A stretch of 64,000 bases of DNA. It comes from Gnetum montanum (lineage: Eukaryota; Streptophyta; Gnetopsida; Gnetales; Gnetaceae). Under the pieces are notes generated by a model that saw only the letters and a program-made list of their open reading frames with translations, was not told the DNA's origin and did not search any database. Positions 11,230-20,409 of this stretch are shown here, in pieces (positions within the stretch are counted from its first letter, which is position 1; every line of letters begins with the position of its first letter). The position numbers and the translations under genes were made by a program. The DNA lies in assembly GCA_015680685.1 (NCBI GenBank), contig MNCI01035799.1, forward strand, positions 214,253 through 278,252, read 5' to 3'.

Positions 11230-12460
11230 CAAGTAGGATTAATAAATATTTTTCATTTTCTTTAATTTTTCAACTTTTTGTTTTTCAGTTTTTCATTTTT
11301 NNNNNNNNNNNNNNNNNNNNNNNNNNNNNNNNNNNNNNNNNNNNNNNNNNNNNNNNNNNNNNNNNNNNNNNNNNNNNNNNNNNNNNNNNNNNNNNNNNNN
11401 NNNNNNNNNNNNNNNNNNNNNNNNNNNNNNNNNNNNNNNNNNNNNNNNNNNNNNNNNNNNNNNNNNNNNNNNNNNNNNNNNNNNNNNNNNNNNNNNNNNN
11501 NNNNNNNNNNNNNNNNNNNNNNNNNNNNNNNNNNNNNNNNNNNNNNNNNNNNNNNNNNNNNNNNNNNNNNNNNNNNNNNNNNNNNNNNNNNNNNNNNNNN
11601 NNNNNNNNNNNNNNNNNNNNNNNNNNNNNNNNNNNNNNNNNNNNNNNNNNNNNNNNNNNNNNNNNNNNNNNNNNNNNNNNNNNNNNNNNNNNNNNNNNNN
11701 NNNNNNNNNNNNNNNNNNNNNNNNNNNNNNNNNNNNNNNNNNNNNNNNNNNNNNNNNNNNNNNNNNNNNNNNNNNNNNNNNNNNNNNNNNNNNNNNNNNN
11801 NNNNNNNNNNNNNNNNNNNNNNNNNNNNNNNNNNNNNNNNNNNNNNNNNNNNNNNNNNNNNNNNNNNNNNNNNNNNNNNNNNNNNNNNNNNNNNNNNNNN
11901 NNNNNNNNNNNNNNNNNNNNNNNNNNNNNNNNNNNNNNNNNNNNNNNNNNNNNNNNNNNNNNNNNNNNNNNNNNNNNNNNNNNNNNNNNNNNNNNNNNNN
12001 NNNNNNNNNNNNNNNNNNNNNNNNNNNNNNNNNNNNNNNNNNNNNNNNNNNNNNNNNTAACCCTTCTAGTGCCCACGGACACTTTAAGTGTGATTACACA
12101 AGGGCATAATAGGTTGAAACCTGCTTTGGGGAGGACCCACTTTTGTAATTTTGTTGTAATCTTCATTAATTCTATAACTAGAACACACAATTTCTTACCC
12201 TCAGCTTAGTTTTTCATAAATTTCTTTCCCTATTATTATCCCTCACAATTTTAATGTTCCAATGTACCATTATATTTCCTTTTCTTCATAACCGCCAAAT
12301 TTTTAATTGCTAAATTCACATCATTATCATTCAAAGTGCCTCTCGAATTCATGTAATTACCCCTGAATATATTAATCCTTGTCCATGTCCTCGTTTTACA
12401 CCAATAATTTCAAGAAAATCATTAAAAATTTGGTCTTTTTCATGTGTCTCACCTTAGTTG
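11230..12460 (+). other. Inter-ORF region of element C, with assembly gap 11301-12057
   Basis: Between the gag stop and the internal promoter-like block there is no coding frame. Most of it is a run of n. The visible part after the gap (12058-12200) aligns with about 19425-19520 in B and 63590-63690 in D. Open frames spanning the n run are artefacts. Confidence 0.8.
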
Positions 12461-12553
12461 GGACGAGATATCACGTATGCGATATCGCGTCCCACGTGAT
12501 ATCGAGTACGCAATGTACCGTACGCGATATCGCGTCCTATTTCCCTATAAATA
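12461..12553 (+). promoter_or_regulatory. Internal promoter-like block of element C: GATATC palindromes plus TATA box
   Basis: Four GATATC-type palindromes lie at 12461-12536, two of them as GCGATATCGC. They are followed by TATAAATA at 12546-12553. This repeats the layout of LTR U3 (8159-8254), but the flanking sequence is not LTR. It lies about 470 bases upstream of the ORF2 ATG, so it probably drives a second transcript encoding ORF2. The function is inferred from position and similarity only. Confidence 0.65.
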
Positions 12554-13023
12554 GGAACCTCTGCCGCAACACTTAGCATCATTTGGCGATTTACGTGGGG
12601 GGAATTTTTGAATTTTTTCTCTGGGACTTGCGATTGCATGACCCTTGCTTTTTCACTTATATCTCGCGCGCTGGTACTCCGATTTTAATTCCATTTGAAC
12701 TTGCTTGAACTCAGAGTGTTCAGTTTAGTCTTGGGGGAGGGACACTTGTCACAAAGTGCCTAACTTTTTTGAAATTTTTCATCGTCCAAAGGACATCAAT
12801 TAAGGTAATTACTACTAACTCTTAGAACAAATTGTGCCAAAAATCATATGACCTTAGGTATACAGGGAGATTAACAATGAAACCCATCTAAGTCATAGGA
12901 TCCATCATTATAATTTTCAGGCACGATCACACAATAACATAAGATCTTCAACTAAAGGCATGTAGTAAGGTATAAGTTGAATTTGAAAAAAACCTTTCTA
13001 ACGTTTGGCCCGTGTGATTGCAG
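12554..13023 (+). promoter_or_regulatory. ORF2 leader of element C with probable intron acceptor
   Basis: A long untranslated leader ends in TGATTGCAG directly before the ATG, with a branch-point-like CTTTCTAAC at about 12994-13002. B (CTTACTAAT, 20377-20386) and D (TTACTAAC, 63920-63927) keep the same arrangement. A possible donor AAG|GTAATT is at 12804/12805, giving an intron of about 219 bases. A nearer weak donor at about 12958 is possible. Confidence 0.5.
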
Positions 13024-15747
13024 ATGGCCCCAAAACGTTCACAGCAGAAGAGTCCTACCCAGGGTGGAGCGAAAAAACCTCGGAGAGGTAGAAGGCAAGG
13101 TCCTGTTGGACAACATACCGAACAGGAGGTGCACTTATTCAGTATCCATCAAGAAGAACCTCCTACCAGACGATCTGGGCAGGCAGAAGGAGGAGTCGTT
13201 GCTGCGCCTGAACCGGGACAACAACTCACGTTGCCCCCGGAATGTGTTCAGGCTATCCATACGAAGTTCACAATTGCTTCGGTGATTGTGGAACTTAACT
13301 TCGAATCTTTCATAGAGTGTGCTCCTGAGGCTATTAGGGATCACCTTAAAGGGTCTCCCTTATGGCCTGTCCTCTTTGAAAACGGTGCCTGGTACTTAGG
13401 TGAAATGTACCTATTCTGGCACAATAAGGAGCAAGGCACCACGGTTAACATCGGTGGTGTGATAGTAGATTTTTCTACATAGGCAATTTTGGAAGTGTTA
13501 AACCTTCTGAATTCAGGCCCCCATGTTGCTTGGTTATCCACTCGATCAGACCCTGATGTGCGAAAAGATTGGTTAGAGAAGGCTTATGGTAGAGATAAAG
13601 CTTTTGGTGAGCTGACAACAGAAGAGAGAGTTTGTTTCAAAATCGGAACCTATCACCTCTTTCCCACAAAAGGTTTGAAAAGAATATCAATGTATGCGGC
13701 AAGAGGATGTGCAGTGTTGATGGGAAAGGTTAACGCTAACCTTCCCCATCTATATTTGATAGAGATCCTAAGGCGATTCGAAGAAAGGAAGTCAGGGAAA
13801 ATGGCACTCCCTTTTCCCTGCCTTATCAAAAAACTGTGCCAACAGGCTGGTATTCGGGGATACACAAATGACGTCCTTCGAAAAGCCTAAAATGCTTCTT
13901 ATGCTGAATTATTAAAGGCGCCAGCTCCAAGAAAGAGCATTGGCGAAGAGCTGGGACCAGATGAAGAAGAAGAACAGATGACTGGATCACCTGCAACTCA
14001 ACTTGCAGGACCCAATGAACCTCCAGCCACAAGTCCTAGCCAACAACAAGAAGCAGGACCCAGCATAGGCCAGGATCAGCCACCGCTGCAAGACTACAGA
14101 CCGTCGATGAGCCATCTTAGGGCCATCGTTGAGATGGTTAGTTGGGGAAGTCATGATGATGGCAACCTCTTCCACGTCATCGATGATGCCAACTAGCCTA
14201 TGATTTCAGGAGATCACACACGGGGTGAGTTATCAATGCAAACAGGAGGAGGGAAAAGCAGATGGTCACAACAGATCTCTGGACATGCGACATCTTTTCA
14301 AATGTGGTTAGAGACTGGTGAAGGGGCCACTGTGGTGTTCATGCAACACCAGGATGCCATGGGAGCTGCTAAAGTGGTCGCTGACCACATCAATGAGTCC
14401 TTTAACGTGCTTGTTGTACCACCGGCAGATCTTTCAGGAGCACGGGATGCTCAAACTATTGCCAGAACCTTAATGACTCCTATGGAACATGAGGATGCAT
14501 TGGACAGATTGCTTCAAATAGGACAAGTTTTGACATCCCCTAAGATGTAAGGGGAAGCTGGTCCTTTTAGAAGTAAGGGCAGAGCATGCTAAAGCTGAAG
14601 TGCAGAAACTACAAGAGCAGCTTGTAGCCTTACAAGCAGCACAACAGGATCCTTTGTGATTTGTTCCTGTAGACTAGCTAGATAATTTTAGAACTGAGCA
14701 ACTAACAAAACTAATTGTAGAAAATAAGAAGGTGGCAGAAGAAAAGAGACGACCACTCAAGTGCAAACTCATGCGCATCTTAAGGCGCTCAAGGCCTTAC
14801 AAGAAGAGAATAAGCAGTTGGTTGCAGATAAGCTTCGGTTGACTTCTATGGAGAAAGAAAAGAATGTTCTCGATGAACATTTTCATCAATTGCGAGAACA
14901 GTTCATTCGGGTCAACTGAGATGTAAGTCGTTTAGTCAGAGAAAATCGAACCCTCTCGATGGAGGAGGTACGCGCTATTCGACAAAAATCAGCCATCGAG
15001 ATTACCGCGTGGCAGAATGAGGCTAAATGACATGAGAAGTTGAAGGAGCATTTCCGTGATCAAGTGGGGATGTATAAACAAATCTTGGAGAAGGAGATCC
15101 ATATGGCTAAAGCTCAAATCCACAACATCAGTGCTCAGCACACTGATTGGATGGCCATATTGGACACTTATGCCTACGCCCACCAAGCAGAAATTAAGAA
15201 CTAGGACCTGCAGATCCAAGAGTTAACTGAATACATGGAGTTGGCAAACCTTCGATATGCCAACCTAGCCATGTTAATAGCAGGACGCTTGAGGTCAGAG
15301 CTCGAGCAGTAGGTAGCTTCCACCCACATCAAATATGAAGCAGAATTTGCAGAGTGAAAGAAGTTGGCTGAAAAACTAGACGTCTCAAATTCTGAGCTTG
15401 TGGTGGTAAAAGAAAGCTACCAAGGACAGAAAGATGTGGCAACCGACTTGGCTCGACGGCTAACAGAGCTTCATGAATACAAAGACAAAGCCAGAGCCTA
15501 TGAAGAGGAACGACGGGTGTTTGCGGCATGGTACGTCAAAGCTAATTAGATGTTCCCACAACTACCCTGTCCATGGGAAGTGCCAACTCCATCAAACATC
15601 GGAGCATCAGCATGGACGACACAAGACCCCCGGACCGAAGAGGAGAAGCTCTAGGCTATTCTTCAGCATCATCAACCTTGAAAGCTTAGAGCACGTGACA
15701 AATGGAAAGCACCCATGGAGGAGCCACCGCCACCAGGAACTACATGA
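13024..15747 (+). pseudogene. ORF2 of element C: PF20167-like domain and coiled coil, about 900 codons
   Basis: It starts ATGGCCCC just after a splice-acceptor-like CAG. Residues 1-30 are rich in Lys/Arg (KKPRRGRRQG), possibly a nuclear or RNA-binding signal. Residues about 85-285 resemble the plant 'putative plant transposon protein' family: WYLGEMYLFWHNKE, FKIGTYHLFPTKGLKRIS, LPFPCLIKKLC and AGIRGYTND. A middle conserved region (residues about 359-502) includes RPSMSHLRAI and EGATVV-x-MQHQD. A coiled coil follows to about residue 860, then a proline-rich tail (EEPPPPGTT). Stops lie at 13480, 13888, 14194 and 14548, with an indel near 14530. The molecular role is unknown. Its position matches that of env-like ORFs in Athila elements, but no signal peptide or transmembrane segment is visible. 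Confidence 0.8.
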
Positions 15748-15907
15748 GTTCCACATTTTTGTAGTTGTAGTATTTTTTCTTTGTGTTGTGTGTTCCCACA
15801 CTGCGGCATTAGTCCATTTCTTTTTCTAGTTAATAATCCCATACCTATCCATTGTGTAATCACTGAAGCTTGTTCTCCTTGTAACTCAAGGACGAGTTTT
15901 TATTCAG

Positions 15908-15918
15908 TCGTGGGGGTA
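15908..15918 (+). promoter_or_regulatory. Polypurine tract of element C
   Basis: A G-rich stretch (GTGGGGGTA) lies directly before the TGATGAG start of the 3' LTR. The same position in B reads GTGGGGGCA and in A GTGGGTAA. It would prime plus-strand synthesis. Confidence 0.75.
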
Positions 15919-16889
15919 TGATGAGACGCGATTCGCATAGGCCGCAATATTGCGTACGCGATATCGCATCTTCCCCTATGCTATTGCTTATGCGATATTG
16001 CAGTTCACCGTCATATCTATAAATAAGACGTGGCTCTCCCTTGTTCGGGATCCTAGTTTTAGAGTAGCGAAGCTCTGGTAGTTTGATCCCTCTAGAGTTA
16101 GAATTTTTCCTATGTCTACTCGCAATGTGGTGAATGTAATTGTACGGTGTCTTTATTCGAGTGTGCTGTACTTGGACACGCACATGACCGACAATAAAGA
16201 TTGAGATTACTTCATCATTGTAGCATTCACTTAGTTTATTTATTTGTTATTTATTTAATGTTATTTATTGCTTTCGTAGAGCGGTGTGAGTACGACTTGA
16301 TTACGAGCATCTACGGATGTGTATGGCTAGTCAAGGAATCGGTTACTCATCGCGCTTAGTCTCTCACCCTTAAACTCCTAGAAGAGGAATGAGTATGACT
16401 TGGTTACGAGCATTTAAGTGTGATTGCTTGGTAGCCCAGTGGCGTATCCAGGATCTACGCTTGGTAACCGAGTGGCATATTTGGGATCTACGCTTGGTAA
16501 TCCCAGTGGCGTACCTCGAAGCTACGCTTGGTAGTCCCAGTGGTAGTCGTGCACGAAGTCCAAGATGTGTACAGTTGATCAAGGAATCAGTTGCTCGTCC
16601 CACTTAGGCTAGATTAGATTTTCTTACCCTTTTCCTCTTAGCTTAGCTTAGTTAATATTATTTTCCACTGCCTTCAGGAGTAGCGTTAAAATTAGAATAC
16701 ATCATACACCTCATCTAGACTAAACCATACATGACATATGCAAAACTAGTCTAGGTGGGAAGACAGCGAACTGCGACCTAAGGCTAACTATCTAGGTGCC
16801 ACAACTAGTCCATCTGCGAAGTTCGACTGGATCGCATGTTCGACGCTCGTTTCGTATGGTTGAGTGTAGGGGTACCTCGCCACTCATCA
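15919..16889 (+). repeat. 3' LTR of element C
   Basis: It is 971 bp, TGATGAG to CACTCATCA, and shares the TATA box, the 33-bp tandem units and the internal duplication with the 5' LTR. Its palindrome array (15940-15998) is one module shorter and more degraded than in the 5' LTR. Confidence 0.93.
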
Positions 16890-16894
16890 CCAGG
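16890..16894 (+). repeat. Right target-site duplication of element C (CCAGG)
   Basis: Exact repeat of 8129-8133; after it the gag of B resumes. Confidence 0.95.
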
Positions 16895-18396
16895 AGAAAA
16901 AATCCAATAGTGGAAACAAACATAATATGAACCCTTGGACATGGCCTTAGAAATATATTACTCTTTGTTAAACAAATGCCTAGGCCATGGGTTTTCTGAG
17001 GAAAGGCTAATGTACCACATCATGGATGGGCTCTGCAATGAAACAAGGGAGACCCTAGGGATGTATGCCCTAGGTCAAGTATATGAGCTATGAACCCACC
17101 AACTCCAAGAGCTTATTAAATGGGTAGCAAAAGAAGAAGGAGAGTTAGCTAGATGGGAGAATGTTGAAAGCTCTCAATGGGACCAAAATCTGGAATTAGC
17201 AAAGGTCCATGATCATGAAGAGGAGAAATCAACTCACCTCAAGGAGGTGGAATCATCTTTGCCAATACTACAATCACTAGATGAAATTAAGGCAAAGATC
17301 AATAAGATGAAAGAATGGATACATAAAAAATGTGGAGAATATATCAACACTATTAGAGGTAGAACCATGATGAACCAAGAAGTAGGCAAGAACACCCTTA
17401 GACAATCGGAAAGAAGGGTTGAAGAGAATAAGAACTCAACTACTAATCATATGTATCAATGTAACATTTGCTTATATGATCACCCCAAAGGTCAATGCCC
17501 AATCTTGTCACATTTACATGAGCATTAGGGAAGAATGTTACATTTAGAGTTCATACAAAAATACTGTGTTCAATCATAGTGGTAAAAATCTGATACATGG
17601 GGGAGGCCACCCTAAAACTGGTCACACCCTTCATATCATCTGAACCTAAGTGCTTATCAGGTTCAACATCCTATTTCCCCAACTGAGTCAACATCTTCTA
17701 TCTCACAAAATTTTTATTATTCTCCTAAGTACTATTAGCCCATGTCCTTTCCAATAAGATCACCACCTTATGTTCCTTATACTTTTCCTTACTCTCAATA
17801 TTCTCATCCTTCACCTCCTTCTACATCACCACCAATAGTACTAGAAGGTTTTGCACCACAGCACCAACCCACAAACGTTGCTTGTGTTGCTATTGTCAAC
17901 CATAGTGGGAATTCTCCACAACATTGAATGCATCCCTTCTTTAGACATGATTGTAGAAAGGGATAGCACGCTTCCGAACCCACTGCATCCATTAACTCAG
18001 CACAAGCCCAACGTTGTGGTACATCCTTCTCCTCAAACTCAACACCTCGTGTTATCTTATCAGGGCCACCAATAAATACTTCAACAACCATGTGGCCCAA
18101 TGAATATAGCCACGTAGGGAGACATATCGATCCTCGCATACCATCTTACAGTCAAGGGTGACATAGTGGGTCAACTCCGTATCAATTAACTCATCTTCTA
18201 ACTTGCCCCACTATGTCAACTTTAATCAAGTATGTGAACTCCAATTTGGGTACATTCCGACCACCACATCAAAAGACACCTAATGGTTTGGATATGACCA
18301 GGTCCCAATATTTTTGAAATGCATGGATCTAACCCTCCATATATTAATTATCGTTATGATCAAAAGTTTAGTTATGCTGGATATCCCCCATTCTAA
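16895..18396 (+). pseudogene. gag of element B, part 2 (after the nested insertion)
   Basis: It continues the reading of 7603-8133. It holds the end of the capsid-like domain (LEIYYSLLN and GHGFSEERLMYH), a helical stretch (17247-17440) with KINKMKEWIHKKCGEYIN, and an intact zinc-knuckle pattern C-x2-C-x3-H-x4-C at about 17460-17500 (CNICLYDHPKGQC). A Pro/Ser/Tyr-rich tail ends YAGYPPF. Several stops interrupt the frame, for example TGA near 17092 and TAG near 17577. Confidence 0.85.
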
Positions 18397-19813
18397 CAAA
18401 TAGAATTAATAAATGTTTTTTTCTTTTCTTTAATTTTAAAATTTTTTGTTTTACAATTTTTTTTTATTTTCCTGTTTTTCATCTGTCAATTTGTTATTTT
18501 ATCTTTTTATTGGTTGGGTCATCTTTTTATTTATTGTTTTATCTTTTTATGGGTAATCTCATCTATGAATAATACACTCATGTGACTCATTGGTTGAGAT
18601 GTTGTTCTATGCTATCAAGTCTCATGTGACTAATTACTTGGATAGTGAGCCCATCACATCCACCCACCCATTTTATTAATAAGAGGTTCTACTCTAGGTA
18701 TGATGATATTCTTGACATGATTAAAACTTAAAGTAATTTTGTGCTCATTATGCCTAGAGCAAAGAATGATGGACTAAGAAGGAATGACCAGGGTGTGACA
18801 TCAAGGGGACTTGTGAATTCTTTTGGTGACATCCGTAGGAGTTATAATGCAGCTTGGTTGTATTAAGATCCTTGTAGATCTAACGAAAAATGGGAGTAAG
18901 AGTAATAAATGAATTCAATAAATAAACCCAATGATATTCTAAGGGGTCCCACTGGAAAGACATGAATCCATGCCTAAAGGTAGGTGGCCTCTCTAGATTA
19001 CGCATCAAGAAAAAAAAACGAGTGTGCCAAAGTAGCTAATCAAAAAGTATGCCACAAAGAAATTCCAAATCACTCCTCCCTTGCACAAAACACCAAGTGA
19101 ATGTACACCTTGCTATCATGTTGCTCTTATGGTTGTCCATCATTGGTTGAAACAATGCGATGTCACTGATTAAGGGAATGGACTTGGTCTTGATTTTGGA
19201 GCAACGGGCTAATGACACATTAATGACATCCTACACTCAAGATTCATTATGCCTTGGGTTAGTTACCTCATTTCCCGATCTCTGTAATCCCTTCTACAAT
19301 TCTCCTCATCTCGCTATTCATGTATTTGTGACTTGTGTCTTATGTAGCATTGAATTCATACTTCATCACGGTGGTATCTACATGTGTGTGTTTTGTGAAA
19401 TTAGTGTGGATTATATGTAACCATTCTAGTGCCTATGGACATTTTAAGGTGTGGTTACGCAAGAGCATTATAGGTTGGAACTTGCTTTGGGGAGGATCCA
19501 CTTGTGTGACTTTTGTAATTTGTACTTGTTGCACACCACCACATCATTTTATACCCTCCAAGTACTTCATTGCCAAATTTATTCTTTCCTTTATCATCCT
19601 TTTAATTCCAACATTCCTATGCACCATAACATGTCCTTTTTCCTCATTCTATTCATGAATTTCATTATCAAATTCTATCCCATTATACTTTTTCTACCTC
19701 TCAGTCTATTCAAAGTTACCCTATACCTTTCCAATTATCCTCAAATCCTTCATTTCTGGCATTGGAAATTTAGAAATTCATTAATTTTACAAAGTACCCT
19801 ATTTTCAATAGGC
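18397..19813 (+). other. Inter-ORF region of element B, no pol
   Basis: It aligns well with 62655-63790 of D, so it is an original part of the element. No RT, integrase or protease motif appears in any frame. Positions 19160-19420 hold an 86-codon frame of unknown meaning, whose later part (VFVTC, SIEF, HHGGIY) has a counterpart in D (63390-63584). The first 150 bases after gag are T-rich. Confidence 0.7.
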
Positions 19814-19896
19814 CTTGATATCAGGTAGCCGATATCGTGTCCAATGCAATATCAGGTCCACACTATTGGGTATGCAATATCGCGTCCATAAAAACT
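19814..19896 (+). promoter_or_regulatory. Internal promoter-like block of element B (degraded)
   Basis: It is the counterpart of 12461-12553. GATATC-type sites lie at 19817, 19831, 19848 and 19876, partly mutated, followed by a weak TATA-like CATAAAAAC at 19887-19895. Changes relative to C are mostly C-to-T or G-to-A at CpG. Confidence 0.5.
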
Positions 19897-20409
19897 ATAT
19901 GTATGGACCCCCTCATGCATGTGAACATAATTTTACACTATTCATGTGAGGGGAGTTCAAATTTTCTTCCATGGACTTGCTAGCTTGCATGCCTATCATT
20001 CAAACATCCATAACTTACTCGTTAATGCTCCAATTCCCATTCCGATATAACCTATCTAAACTTGGAGTGTTTAGCTTAGTCGTGGGGGAAGGGTACACTC
20101 CAAGTTGCACGTAATTTTTTTGAAAATTTATCATCATCTAAAGGATATCATAAAGGGTAAATGATCGTAGAAACTATTAAACATGTTGCCAAATCAATTT
20201 TCTCTTTTCACTCATACCATGAGAATTAAATTTTGGAGCCACCTAATTAAATTGGACCTAATATCAAAACTTTTAGGGCACATTTTCATAAAATTTCCTA
20301 ACTCTAGATCACACAAAATAAAAAAAAAAATTCATTAAAGGTAAGAAGTAAGGGTATAAGTTACAATTTGTAAATAACCTTACTAATAGTCGACCCCGTG
20401 TAATTGTAG
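19897..20409 (+). promoter_or_regulatory. ORF2 leader of element B with probable intron acceptor
   Basis: It aligns with 12554-13023 of C. It ends GTGTAATTGTAG directly before the ATG, with CTTACTAAT at about 20378-20386 as a likely branch point. Two possible donors are visible: GTAAAT at 20157 and AAAG|GTAAGA near 20340. The leader is non-coding. Confidence 0.5.

Larger units (their letters stand above)
8134..16889 (+). mobile_element. Element C: complete non-autonomous LTR retrotransposon nested in element B
   Basis: It is about 8.76 kb including the 757-base gap, bounded by LTRs of 985 and 971 bp and a CCAGG duplication. It is the least decayed copy: the PBS is canonical, gag runs 660 codons without a frameshift, and CpG palindromes in the LTRs are well kept. 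Apart from gag and ORF2, no retroviral enzyme is visible. The gap is too short for a full pol unless its size is only an estimate. Confidence 0.93.

Noticed and set aside
11226-12209. Long open frames on both strands
   Set aside because: They run through the assembly gap (11301-12057) and consist mostly of unknown residues.
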